Positions 1 through 7,153 of a stretch of 24,840 nucleotides of DNA are shown piece after piece. The number at the start of each line of letters is the position of its first letter. The first letter of the stretch is position 1. The notes below the pieces were generated by a model. It was not told the origin of the DNA, did not search any database, and saw only the letters and a list, made by a program, of their open reading frames with translations. The DNA is from CAILLO01 sp964579735. Lineage in GTDB: Bacteria; Bacillota; Clostridia; Saccharofermentanales; UBA5734. Where the stretch lies: contig CAZOHH010000036.1 in the NCBI GenBank assembly GCA_964579735.1, positions 1 through 24,840 on the forward strand. Direction: 5' to 3'. The translations under genes and the position numbers were made by a program.

Positions 1-57
1 GTCGCACGTATCGGTCTATCGAACCTCGTAGTCCGCCTGACGAGCACACCTGTCCGC

Positions 58-86
58 TTGACAGAGCAGACCGTCATGAGTACAAT
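58..86 (+). promoter_or_regulatory. sigma-A type promoter for the gatCAB-aspS operon
   Basis: A perfect -35 hexamer TTGACA (58-63) is followed after exactly 17 nt by TACAAT (81-86), five of six matches to the -10 consensus. Transcription would start near 92-94, leaving an RNA leader of about 235 nt before gatC. The region is clearly more AT-rich than the surrounding coding DNA. No other promoter of this quality is visible between 1 and 327. The first 57 bases hold nothing I can assign. Assignment rests on consensus and spacing only. Confidence 0.75.
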
Positions 87-159
87 TCATGAAAACATCG
101 GTGCCTGCAGACTTGTCGGGCATCGCGACGTGAGATCGAAGGAGAGGAGGGAGCCCACG

Positions 160-264
160 ATGACACGCAACTCAATCCAGACCGTGCCTGGCTCCTTCGC
201 CGCCGCTCCCTTCGTTTCGTCACTCCCGGCCTCCTTGGAGAACATGAACCGAAGCCCGCTTTAG
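160..264 (+). CDS. possible 34-codon leader ORF upstream of gatC
   Basis: This short frame opens with ATG at 160, preceded at good spacing by a very strong purine-rich ribosome binding site (GGAGAGGAGG, 141-150). It lies wholly within the predicted gatCAB leader RNA. The product has no recognisable domain and is rich in Ser, Ala and Pro. Two Asn codons (241-243 and 247-249) sit just before a GC hairpin (254-270) whose loop carries the TAG stop. In an operon that can make Asn-tRNA this could be an attenuator-style leader peptide, but the Asn signal is short. It may also be a chance frame; only the binding site and position argue for translation. Confidence 0.4.
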   Translation: MTRNSIQTVPGSFAAAPFVSSLPASLENMNRSPL

Positions 265-270
265 GCGGGC
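254..270 (+). promoter_or_regulatory. GC hairpin at the end of the leader ORF
   Basis: GCCCGC (254-259) and GCGGGC (265-270) form a perfect 6-bp stem around the loop TTTAG, which contains the stop codon of the 34-codon frame. No run of Us follows (the next bases are AATTGGATTC), so it is not a classical intrinsic terminator. A ribosome on the leader ORF would melt it. Further downstream, the gatC ribosome binding region (CCGGGAG, 313-319) is perfectly complementary to CTCCCGG at 223-229 inside the ORF, so alternative leader folds are possible. Confidence 0.4.
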
Positions 271-327
271 AATTGGATTCGTCTTCCCCCAAGAGAACCG
301 CGTTCAGCATTCCCGGGAGGAACCCCT

Positions 328-630
328 ATGGATTTCGATATGGCACATCTGGCGCGTTTGTCGCGCCTCGACCCGCGTGACCCGAGTCTTCGAGACCTTT
401 CCGAAGACCTGAAGAGCATCGTCGGATTCGTCGGCACGTTGACCTCCATCCCGGACCGCACCCCGGAGGAGTCGGCGCGTGAAGCGTCTACAGGCGCCGG
501 GCTCGATGACCTCCGCGAAGACGTCGTGACGCCTTCCTTCGACCGCTCGGCACTTCTGGCCGGCGCCCCCTCAAGCGACGATGGATGCTACGCAGTCCCC
601 GTCGCGATCGAGAAGGGGGTGGCGAAGTGA
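328..630 (+). CDS. gatC: Asp/Glu-tRNA amidotransferase subunit C
   Basis: GatC is the small subunit of the GatCAB amidotransferase, which converts Asp-tRNA(Asn) and Glu-tRNA(Gln) to Asn-tRNA(Asn) and Gln-tRNA(Gln); it wraps around and stabilises GatA. The 100-residue product has the expected length. It shows the family pattern of an N-terminal amphipathic region (HLARLSRL), a central LREDVV segment and a C-terminal GCYAVPVAIE motif. The ATG at 328 follows GGGAGGAA (315-322) at good spacing. Its TGA overlaps the GTG start of gatA by four bases, implying translational coupling. The order C-A-B followed by an aspartyl-tRNA synthetase supports the call. Confidence 0.95.
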   Translation: MDFDMAHLARLSRLDPRDPSLRDLSEDLKSIVGFVGTLTSIPDRTPEESAREASTGAGLDDLREDVVTPSFDRSALLAGAPSSDDGCYAVPVAIEKGVAK

Positions 631-2141
631 GTCCGCATAACGTATCTTCGGACCTCTGTGGACTCGACGCCCTGGACCTCGCGGGCAGACTCCGCCGCCG
701 GGAAGTCGGCTGCGTCGAGGCGACCCGCGCCTATCTCGACCGCATCGCCGCCTTCGATGCGACGATCGGGGCCTTTCTCCACGTCCGGCCCGAGGAAGCG
801 TTGAGTGAGGCGGAAGCCGCCCAGAGGACCCTCGACGCCGCGGCGAAGAGTGGGGGAGCGGTACCGGCGTTCTGCGGCGTGCCGGTGGCCCTCAAGGACA
901 ATCTATGCACGAAGGGGATTCCGACGACATGCGCGTCGAAAATCCTCGCTGGATATCTGCCTCCCTACGATGCGACCGCCGTGGCGAAGGTCCATGCGTC
1001 CGGCGCCGTGGTGCTGGGGAAACTCAACATGGACGAGTTCGCCATGGGCAGTTCCAACGAGAACTCCTCGGTGAAGCCGGTCCGCAATCCCTGGGATGCG
1101 AGCCGCGTGCCGGGCGGCTCCAGTGGCGGGTCCGCCGCGGCCGTGGCGGCCGATTTCGCCGCCTTCACGCTGGGCTCCGACACCGGCGGTTCGATCCGCC
1201 TGCCCGCGGCCTTCTGCGGCGTCGTCGGCTTGAAGCCGACCTATGGCAGCGTATCGCGCTACGGGCTCGTCGCCTTCGCCTCGTCCCTTGACCAGATCGG
1301 CCCCTTGACCCGCAGCGTCGCCGATGCCGAAGCCGTTTTTGGACTTCTGGCCGGCCGCGACCCCCACGACGCCACGACCGTGGACCGCCCCGCTTCGGCC
1401 GCCGGCAAGCGGGCCGTGAAGGGTCTTCGCGTGGGCATCCCGAAAGAGTTCCTGACCGACGCCGTGCAACCCGAGGTCCGTGCGGCCGTGAAGCGCGCCG
1501 CCGCCTGGCTCGCCACCGAGGGGGCCGAGTGCGAGGAATGCTCGCTGCCGGCCGTCGAATCGTGGATTCCCGCGTATTACATCGTCTCCTCCGCGGAGGC
1601 CAGCTCGAACCTCGCCCGCTTCGACGGCGTCCGATACGGGCACCGCGCCACGGACTACGACAGCATCGCCTCCATGTACAGCCGCAGCCGGTCCGAAGGT
1701 TTCGGCGCCGAGGTCAAGCGGCGCATCCTGCTCGGCACCTTCGTGCTGTCGGCCGGGTACCACGACGCGTACTACGGCAGCGCGCAGAAGGCCCGCGCCC
1801 ACATCCGCAGCGGCTTCGACGGCGTCTTCGCGAAGTACGACCTGCTGCTCGGGCCCGTCGCCCCGCAGACCGCGTTCCGCCTCGGCGAGAAGTCCGGAGA
1901 CCCCCTGCAGATGTACCTGCAGGATATCTGCACCGTCGGAGCGAGTCTCGCAGGACTGCCGGCGCTGTCCGTGCCCGCTGGGTTCGACGCTTCGGGGTTG
2001 CCCATCGGAATGCACCTGACGGGTCCCGCATTCTCCGAGGAGACCCTCTTCGCCGCGGCCGGCTGCATCGAGCGCGCCGCGGACTGCCGTGTACGCCGGC
2101 CCGACCTCTCCGCCGCTGCGGCCTGCGCGAAGGGAGCGTGA
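627..2141 (+). CDS. gatA: Asp/Glu-tRNA amidotransferase subunit A (amidase)
   Basis: GatA is the glutaminase subunit that frees ammonia for the GatB active site. The 504-residue product is an amidase-signature protein of normal length. From the GTG start, the Ser-cisSer-Lys triad is visible as Lys90 (ALKDN), Ser165 (GGSSGGSA) and Ser189 (GSDTGGSIR), with the same spacing as in known GatA. I chose the GTG at 627, which overlaps the gatC stop (GTGA) and follows an AGAAGGGGG binding site. An in-frame start 42 nt upstream would lie inside gatC and is unlikely. gatB begins five bases after the stop. Confidence 0.96.
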   Translation: MSPHNVSSDLCGLDALDLAGRLRRREVGCVEATRAYLDRIAAFDATIGAFLHVRPEEALSEAEAAQRTLDAAAKSGGAVPAFCGVPVALKDNLCTKGIPTTCASKILAGYLPPYDATAVAKVHASGAVVLGKLNMDEFAMGSSNENSSVKPVRNPWDASRVPGGSSGGSAAAVAADFAAFTLGSDTGGSIRLPAAFCGVVGLKPTYGSVSRYGLVAFASSLDQIGPLTRSVADAEAVFGLLAGRDPHDATTVDRPASAAGKRAVKGLRVGIPKEFLTDAVQPEVRAAVKRAAAWLATEGAECEECSLPAVESWIPAYYIVSSAEASSNLARFDGVRYGHRATDYDSIASMYSRSRSEGFGAEVKRRILLGTFVLSAGYHDAYYGSAQKARAHIRSGFDGVFAKYDLLLGPVAPQTAFRLGEKSGDPLQMYLQDICTVGASLAGLPALSVPAGFDASGLPIGMHLTGPAFSEETLFAAAGCIERAADCRVRRPDLSAAAACAKGA

Positions 2142-2146
2142 CCGGA

Positions 2147-3595
2147 ATGAGCTTTGAAATCGTCTGCGGGCTCGAGATCCACGCCGAACTGTCCACCGCC
2201 ACCAAGATCTGGTGCGGTTGCGAGAACGCCTTCGGTGGAGAACCCAATACGCGATGCTGTCCGGTTTGCACCGGGCTTCCCGGTGCTTTGCCCGTCCTCA
2301 ATCGCAAGGTCGTCGAATATGCCGTAAAGGCAGGACTCGCGATGCACTGCGCCATCTCCCCGACCAGCGTGATGGCCCGCAAGAACTACTTCTACCCCGA
2401 CATGCCCAAGGCCTACCAGATTTCACAATTCGAGAAACCCCTCTGCGTGGGAGGATACGTCGACATCTCGACTTCGAAGGGGCCGCGGCGAATCGGGATC
2501 ACGCGCATCCACATCGAGGAGGATGCCGGAAAGCTCCTCCACGACGCATATGGGACGGGGACCCTGGTCGACCTGAACCGCTGCGGAGTCCCCTTGATCG
2601 AAATCGTCGGCGAGCCGGACCTCCGAAGCGCCGAGGAGACGAAAGCCTACATGGAGGCCGTGCGAGAGATCCTCGAGTCCATCGGGGTGTCGGACGTCAA
2701 GATGCAGGAAGGCTCCATGCGTGCGGACGTCAACGTGTCCATACGTCCTGTCGGGGAGACCCGGCTCGGGACGCGCACCGAGATGAAGAACCTCAACTCC
2801 TTCCGTGCCGTGCACCGCGCCGTCGACGCCGAGGCGATGCGCCAGGAAGCCTTGCTCGCGTCCGGCAAGAAGGTCGTGCAGGAGACGCGCCAGTGGGACG
2901 ACAACCGCGGGGAGAGCCGTGGCATGCGCGGCAAGGAAGATGCTCAGGACTATCGGTATTTCCCTGAGCCGGACCTGTTGCCGATTCTCGTCGCCGAGAC
3001 GGATATCGCATTGATCGCGAAGGAATTGCCGGAGCTTCCTGCCGCACGCCGTGCGCGCTATATCGGAACGCTGGGCATCGCCGAGGCGGATGCCGCCTTG
3101 ATCACGCGCACCCGGGCCGAGTCCTCCATGTTCGAGGATATGCTTGCCCAGGGAGTGGGCGTACGCGCCGCGGTGACTTGGATGGTCGTCGAGATGTTCA
3201 GCCGGATGAACACGTCTGGGTTGTCCGTGGCCGACCTCCCCTTTGGGGGCGCTTCGCTCGGCCGCCTCGTGGAGATGGTCGAAACAGGTAAAGTCAATCC
3301 GGGTTCCGCACGGCGGATCCTGGGGGTCATGATGGAGAACGGCGGGGAACCGGCTGCCCTGGCGGAATCGCTGGGACTGCTCGCGGTGTCCGACGCCGGC
3401 GGGTTGAAGACGGCTGTGGTGACCGCTCTGGCACAGAACGCCGCGGCGGTGGCGGATTATCGGTCGGGTAGTGCGAAGGCGCTGGGTTTCCTCATGGGAC
3501 AGGCGATGAAGGCGGCGGGGGGGCGTGCGGATCCGAAACTGCTCTCCGCTGCGTTGAAGGAGGCCCTCGATGGGGCCGGGAACGGGGAGGGCTGA
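2147..3595 (+). CDS. gatB: Asp/Glu-tRNA amidotransferase subunit B
   Basis: GatB binds the mischarged tRNA, phosphorylates its Asp or Glu side chain with ATP and amidates it with ammonia channelled from GatA. The 482-residue product starts with the family signature EIVCGLEIHAEL. It carries a Cys-rich zinc site (CGCENAF ... CCPVCTGLPG), the NLNSFRAV segment, YRYFPEPDL, and a C-terminal helical YqeY-like tail that contacts the tRNA. The ATG at 2147 gives exactly the conserved N-terminus and lies five bases past gatA; AGGGAG (2131-2136) is the likely binding site. The aspS start follows by three bases. Confidence 0.96.
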   Translation: MSFEIVCGLEIHAELSTATKIWCGCENAFGGEPNTRCCPVCTGLPGALPVLNRKVVEYAVKAGLAMHCAISPTSVMARKNYFYPDMPKAYQISQFEKPLCVGGYVDISTSKGPRRIGITRIHIEEDAGKLLHDAYGTGTLVDLNRCGVPLIEIVGEPDLRSAEETKAYMEAVREILESIGVSDVKMQEGSMRADVNVSIRPVGETRLGTRTEMKNLNSFRAVHRAVDAEAMRQEALLASGKKVVQETRQWDDNRGESRGMRGKEDAQDYRYFPEPDLLPILVAETDIALIAKELPELPAARRARYIGTLGIAEADAALITRTRAESSMFEDMLAQGVGVRAAVTWMVVEMFSRMNTSGLSVADLPFGGASLGRLVEMVETGKVNPGSARRILGVMMENGGEPAALAESLGLLAVSDAGGLKTAVVTALAQNAAAVADYRSGSAKALGFLMGQAMKAAGGRADPKLLSAALKEALDGAGNGEG

Positions 3596-3598
3596 ACC

Positions 3599-4954
3599 AT
3601 GGAAGGCGTCTGGATGATCGATGCGGCGGCGGTATGCCGGCCTGAATACGTGAAGGGATCCTCCTATCTGTTGCCCCGGTCCGAGCGCGAAGGACTGTTG
3701 ACGCTCCCGGACGGCACTTCGGCGGTGCAGGGTTTCGTGCATCGCGTTCGCCCCATGGGCGGCGTGAACTTCGTCATGGTCCGCACGGCTCGAGCCGTCG
3801 TGCAGTGCGTGTGGGATGGGGAGCTTCCGGAAGGTCTGTGCGACGGCGCCTGCGTGGACGTCCGCGGCACGGTGCTCGAAGACGAGCGCGCACAGGGCGG
3901 GTTCGAGCTGATGGCGACATCGATCGACGTGCTTTCGAAGCCAGCTGCGCCCGCCCCCATATCGCTGGGACGCCGACGCCTCGAAGCTTCTCTGGAAGTG
4001 CTGCTCGACATCCGACCGTTTTCGCTGCGCCACCCCAAAGAGCGTGCGGTCTGGAAAATCGAGGAGGCCATGCTGGCCGCCTACCGAGCCTACATGTCGG
4101 CGAACGGCTTCACCGAGGTCAAGTCGCCCAAGATCGTCGCGGGAGGGGTCGAAGGCGGCGCCAACGTATTCAAACTGGACTACTTCGGCAAGCCCGCGGT
4201 CCTCGCCCAGAGCCCCCAGTCCTACAAGCAGATGCTCGTGGGCGTCTATGGCCGGGTATTCGAGACCGCTCCGGTGTATCGCGCCGAGAAGCACAACACG
4301 ACGCGACACCTGAACGAATACATCGGGCTCGACTTCGAGATGGGCTTCATAAGGGACTTCACGGACATCATGAAGATGGAGGCCGGGATGCTTCGCCATA
4401 TGATGGCGACGGTCGCGGACACCTGCGCCTATGAAATCGCCTTGCTCGAGGCCGATGTGCCGGTGGTCGGAGAGATACCGGTCCTGAAGTTCAAGCATGC
4501 CAAGGAACTCCTTGCCGAGCAGTTCGGGATCAAGAACCGTGGCGCGGACCTGTCTCCCGAGGAGGAGGTCCACCTCGGACAGTGGGCGAAGACCAACTTC
4601 GGGTCGGACTTCGTGTTCATCACGCACTATCCGTCGGGCAAGCGGCCGTTCTACACACGGGATGACCCGGAAGACCCAGGCTTCACCTGCAGTTTCGACC
4701 TGTTGTTCCGCGGTCTCGAAATCACCACGGGAGGGCAGCGCGTCCACGACTATGAAAGCCAAGTGGAGAAGATGCGCTCCCGCGGGCTAGATCCGGCGGA
4801 CTTCGAAGGCTATCTCATGATGCATAAATATGGAATGCCGCCCCATGGCGGCCTCGGCATCGGTCTCGAGCGCATCGCCGTGCAGCTGCTCGGCATGAAG
4901 AACATCCGCCACGCGAGCCTGTTTCCACGTGACACGGGGCGTGTCGAGCCATAG
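3599..4954 (+). CDS. aspS: archaeal-type aspartyl-tRNA synthetase, probably non-discriminating (Asp/Asn)
   Basis: This is a class IIb synthetase that charges tRNA(Asp), and probably tRNA(Asn), with aspartate. The 451-residue protein has an N-terminal OB-fold (about 40-110) and a class II core. Motif 2 lies around the segment FETAPVYRAEKHNT and motif 3 around GLGIGLERIA. The length, and the absence of the large insertion of bacterial AspRS, mark it as the archaeal type. The position that is Trp in discriminating archaeal enzymes (G-W-V-H) is Phe46 here (G-F-V-H), consistent with relaxed tRNA choice. Location three bases after gatB fits a mischarged Asp-tRNA(Asn) handed to GatCAB. ATG 3599 follows GGGGAGGG; ATG 3614 is a weaker alternative. 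AsnRS is a relative, but the partner genes favour AspRS. Confidence 0.88.
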   Translation: MEGVWMIDAAAVCRPEYVKGSSYLLPRSEREGLLTLPDGTSAVQGFVHRVRPMGGVNFVMVRTARAVVQCVWDGELPEGLCDGACVDVRGTVLEDERAQGGFELMATSIDVLSKPAAPAPISLGRRRLEASLEVLLDIRPFSLRHPKERAVWKIEEAMLAAYRAYMSANGFTEVKSPKIVAGGVEGGANVFKLDYFGKPAVLAQSPQSYKQMLVGVYGRVFETAPVYRAEKHNTTRHLNEYIGLDFEMGFIRDFTDIMKMEAGMLRHMMATVADTCAYEIALLEADVPVVGEIPVLKFKHAKELLAEQFGIKNRGADLSPEEEVHLGQWAKTNFGSDFVFITHYPSGKRPFYTRDDPEDPGFTCSFDLLFRGLEITTGGQRVHDYESQVEKMRSRGLDPADFEGYLMMHKYGMPPHGGLGIGLERIAVQLLGMKNIRHASLFPRDTGRVEP

Positions 4955-5011
4955 CAGCGGCCCTGTCCTTTGTCGGAACGGCCGACTCGGGCTTGGACGA
5001 CGACGGAATTC

Positions 5012-5082
5012 TTGTGCAAATGCAAGGACTTGGAGATAATATTTCATAATAGCTTGAAAACGTCCTTCTCGAATGATAATAT
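5012..5082 (+). promoter_or_regulatory. AT-rich island with two tandem candidate promoters upstream of glnA
   Basis: Within a GC-rich window, roughly 5010-5100 is conspicuously AT-rich. TTGTGC (5012-5017), 17 nt, then GATAAT (5035-5040) forms one candidate promoter. TTGAAA (5054-5059) with either GATAAT (5075-5080, 15-nt spacer) or TAATAT (5077-5082, 17-nt spacer) forms a second. Either would give a glnA leader of about 195-240 nt. A CTTG/CAAG inverted repeat (5011-5014 and 5023-5026) overlaps the first -35 box. I found no clear GlnR or NtcA operator. Confidence 0.55.
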
Positions 5083-5116
5083 GACCCAATAGTTGCAAGC
5101 GGACCTTTGCGAGATT

Positions 5117-5130
5117 GCACGATGTCGTGC
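5117..5130 (+). promoter_or_regulatory. small hairpin in the glnA leader
   Basis: GCACG (5117-5121) and CGTGC (5126-5130) are perfectly complementary around an ATGT loop. The hairpin would form in RNA from the upstream tandem promoters. No U-run follows, so it is not a terminator. Read as a hexaloop (GATGTC) it has G, not A, at loop position 1, so it does not match the ANTAR target rule (A1, G4). Confidence 0.35.
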
Positions 5131-5171
5131 GGGACCCTCGAATGGGAAGCGGCAGGGACGATGGTGTTCCA

Positions 5172-5203
5172 CGGTTCCGGTAGCCGAAAGGCTTTCGGAA
5201 ACG
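5172..5203 (+). promoter_or_regulatory. long GAAA-tetraloop stem or palindrome in the glnA control region
   Basis: The arms 5172-5185 and 5190-5203 pair at 12 of 14 positions (one G-U wobble, mismatches at 5174/5201 and 5181/5194) and are capped by a GAAA tetraloop (5186-5189). In RNA this is a stable cis-regulatory-type element lying between the upstream promoters and glnA. As DNA it contains the palindrome CCGAAAG-G-CTTTCGG (5184-5198), whose 3' edge reaches the -35 position of the downstream TATAAT promoter, so an operator is the alternative reading. No poly-U follows directly, so simple termination is not supported. Confidence 0.5.
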
Positions 5204-5219
5204 GAGGGGCACCTTGTTC

Positions 5220-5225
5220 TATAAT
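5220..5225 (+). promoter_or_regulatory. perfect -10 box (TATAAT) closest to glnA
   Basis: TATAAT at 5220-5225 matches the consensus fully, but the sequence 17 nt upstream (GGAAAC, 5197-5202) is a poor -35 element and lies in the long palindrome. It could be an activator-dependent or repressed promoter starting near 5232. It could also be a chance match in a relatively AT-rich stretch. Confidence 0.4.
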
Positions 5226-5240
5226 GGAAAGTGCGGCACA

Positions 5241-5257
5241 GGGGACCGGAAGGCCTC
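5241..5257 (+). promoter_or_regulatory. GNRA-capped hairpin just upstream of the glnA ribosome binding site
   Basis: GGGG (5241-5244) pairs with CCTC (5254-5257) and CC (5246-5247) with GG (5252-5253), closing a GGAA tetraloop with a bulged A at 5245. The glnA binding site GAAGGAAGG (5266-5274) lies nine bases downstream. An overlapping alternative stem, GGCC(5252-5255)/GGCC(5262-5265), would exclude this one. Mutually exclusive folds next to a ribosome binding site suggest possible translational control; by-eye folding only. Confidence 0.3.
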
Positions 5258-5284
5258 TGGGGGCCGAAGGAAGGAGCGCCAACC

Positions 5285-6613
5285 ATGAAGCTTCAGAAGG
5301 AAGACCTCGTCCGCCACGCGCGGGAGAACGATGTAAAGTTCATCCGCCTGCAGTTCACGGACCTATTCGGTCAGATGAAGAACGTGGCCATCACGGTGGA
5401 CCAGCTCGAGAAGGCCCTCGCGAACGAGTGCATGTTCGACGGTTCCTCGATCGAAGGATTCGTCCGCATCGAGGAGTCGGACATGTACCTTCGACCGGAT
5501 CCGACCACCTTCACGACCTTCCCCTGGCGGCCCACATCGGGTCGCGTGGCGCGACTCGTCTGCGACGTGTACCACCCCGACGGCACTCCGTTCGAGGGCG
5601 ACCCGCGCTATGTTCTGAAGCGCGTGCTGAAACAGGCCGAGGAGATGGGATATACCTTCAACGTAGGCCCTGAGTGCGAGTTCTTCCTTTTCCGCACCGA
5701 TGACGAGGGAAAGCCCACGACCGAGACCCACGACAAGGCCGGATACTTCGACCTCGGACCCTCCGACGGCGGCGAGGATGCGCGACGCGACATATGCCTC
5801 ACCTTGGAGGAGATGGGCTTCGAGATCGAGGCTTCCCACCACGAGGTGGCCGAGGGTCAGCACGAGATCGACTTCCGTTACGACGACGCGCTGACGTCGG
5901 CGGACCGGATCATGACTTTCAAGCTGGTCGTGAAGACCATCGCAAACCGGCACGGACTCTATGCGACGTTCATGCCCAAACCGGTATATGGCATCAACGG
6001 CAGCGGCATGCACACCAACATGTCCCTATTGAAGGACGGCAAGAACGCCTTCGCGGACCCTTCCGATCCACTGGGCCTGTCGAAGGTCGCCTACGGCTTC
6101 ATCGCCGGTCTCATGGAGCACGTCCGCGGAATGAGCGCGATCACCAACCCGCTGGTCAATTCCTACAAGCGCCTGCTGCCCGGCTACGAGGCACCGGTCT
6201 ACATCGCCTGGGCCACGCGCAACCGAAGCCCATTGATCCGCATTCCCGCCGCCCGAGGACAGGCGACCCGGGTCGAGCTTCGCAACCCCGATCCGGCGTG
6301 CAACCCCTATCTGGCTCTGGCGGCGATGCTTGCCGCCGGCCTGGACGGTGTCCGTCGCGGGCTCGTGCCGCCGCCCTCTGTCGAACGGAACATCTTCGAG
6401 ATGACCCCGGCCGAACGCGCCGCCGAAGGGATCGGGACGTTGCCCGGTAGCCTTTCCGAGGCCGTGGACGAGCTTCTGGCGGACAAGCTGGTCGTCGAAA
6501 CACTCGGCGCCGGCCTGGTGGCGAAGTATGCTCAGGCCAAGCGCGAAGAGTGGGACGCCTATCGGATGTTCGTCCACCCCTGGGAGATCGATACCTACCT
6601 GGCACGGTACTGA
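5285..6613 (+). CDS. glnA: glutamine synthetase, type I
   Basis: GlnA makes glutamine from glutamate, ammonia and ATP as a cytoplasmic dodecamer. The 442-residue protein has the short GSI-alpha length. It has the N-terminal beta-grasp start (VKFIRLQFTDLFGQMKN), the MFDGSSIEGF segment, metal-binding Glu motifs (GPECEFFLF and EGQHEIDF), an ATP-binding NGSGMHTN segment and NPYLALAAML near the C-terminus. The region matching the adenylylation Tyr of enteric GSI reads NIFEMT, Phe instead of Tyr, so adenylylation control is not expected. ATG 5285 follows GAAGGAAGG at about 10 nt and fits the family N-terminus. It heads the 13-gene run; the next gene starts nine bases after its stop. Confidence 0.97.
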   Translation: MKLQKEDLVRHARENDVKFIRLQFTDLFGQMKNVAITVDQLEKALANECMFDGSSIEGFVRIEESDMYLRPDPTTFTTFPWRPTSGRVARLVCDVYHPDGTPFEGDPRYVLKRVLKQAEEMGYTFNVGPECEFFLFRTDDEGKPTTETHDKAGYFDLGPSDGGEDARRDICLTLEEMGFEIEASHHEVAEGQHEIDFRYDDALTSADRIMTFKLVVKTIANRHGLYATFMPKPVYGINGSGMHTNMSLLKDGKNAFADPSDPLGLSKVAYGFIAGLMEHVRGMSAITNPLVNSYKRLLPGYEAPVYIAWATRNRSPLIRIPAARGQATRVELRNPDPACNPYLALAAMLAAGLDGVRRGLVPPPSVERNIFEMTPAERAAEGIGTLPGSLSEAVDELLADKLVVETLGAGLVAKYAQAKREEWDAYRMFVHPWEIDTYLARY

Positions 6614-6622
6614 GCGTATCCG

Positions 6623-7153
6623 ATGGAGGGGGCTGTCGGGGTCATCCTCGTCTTCCGCCGCGCGGAGACGATGGACAAGGTCCGCCGCATCGTATGCGCG
6701 CGAGGCTACGCGGTCGAGGGGGCTTTCGTCTCCGGTGGCCATGCGCTCCGTTTCGCAGGCGGCCGTGACGTCGACATCGCCGTGGTCAGCCCCGATGTGC
6801 AGGACATCCCCATCGAGACGCTGTGCCAGGAATTGAAGGATCGTTGCGGCTGCGAGGTCGTTCTTCTGCCCCGACCGGCGACGGCGGAAGTGCTGCTCAC
6901 GATGCTGGATAACGCGGCCGGATTCCGTAAGCGGATCAAGGAACTCGATATGGAAGTCCGACGCTATCGAGTGACGCTGGAGAGGCGGGCCTTCGCCGAG
7001 AAGGCCAAGTATGCGCTGATGGCCGCAAAGGGAATGAGCGAGGATGACGCGTGGCGGCATCTGCAGAAAACAAGCATGGATACGGGTCGACCGATGGTCG
7101 AGATTTCAAAGGAGATCCTTGCCCTGTACGGGGAAGGATCGGGAGGCACATGA
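6623..7153 (+). CDS. ANTAR-domain RNA-binding regulator (NitR-like), degenerate receiver domain
   Basis: ANTAR proteins bind paired RNA hairpins and prevent transcription termination. The 176-residue protein has a receiver-like N-terminal domain (about 6-95), a helical coiled linker (about 96-125) and a C-terminal ANTAR domain (about 113-167, including KAKYALMAAKGMSEDDAWRHL). The receiver lacks the acidic pair after strand 1 (Arg12-Arg13 instead), and the phosphoacceptor position after strand 3 is Ser56 (DIAVVS), so phosphorylation is unlikely. The order glnA-ANTAR-gltB-gltD matches the glnA-nitR-gltA-gltB cluster I recall from Clostridium saccharobutylicum. ATG 6623 has only a weak binding site but is needed for strand 1; ATG 6671 would remove it. 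The stop overlaps the gltB start (ATGA). Confidence 0.9.
   Translation: MEGAVGVILVFRRAETMDKVRRIVCARGYAVEGAFVSGGHALRFAGGRDVDIAVVSPDVQDIPIETLCQELKDRCGCEVVLLPRPATAEVLLTMLDNAAGFRKRIKELDMEVRRYRVTLERRAFAEKAKYALMAAKGMSEDDAWRHLQKTSMDTGRPMVEISKEILALYGEGSGGT

Noticed and set aside
1..57. End of an upstream gene at the window start
   Set aside because: One frame is open but has no recognisable sequence, and it runs on through the promoter; nothing supports a coding call.
285..305. Possible T-box (AGAGAACCGCG resembles the GTGGAACCGCG core) upstream of gatC
   Set aside because: The UGG of the tRNA-binding bulge is absent, and no specifier stem or AG-bulge motif can be drawn; resemblance is limited to ACCGCG.
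903..2015. Long minus-strand open frame opposite gatA, and similar long frames opposite gatB-aspS, glnA and purF
   Set aside because: These are antisense shadows typical of GC-rich coding DNA. They lack domains and binding sites and lie opposite clearly functional genes.
4958..4984. CGGCC/GGCCG inverted repeat after aspS as a terminator
   Set aside because: Stem of only 5 bp with a 17-nt loop and no following U-run; whether the aspS transcript stops here cannot be judged.
5088..5284. Canonical ANTAR dual-hairpin target in the glnA leader
   Set aside because: Hairpins exist, but none has a hexaloop with A at position 1 and G at position 4, and no terminator with a U-run overlaps the second one.
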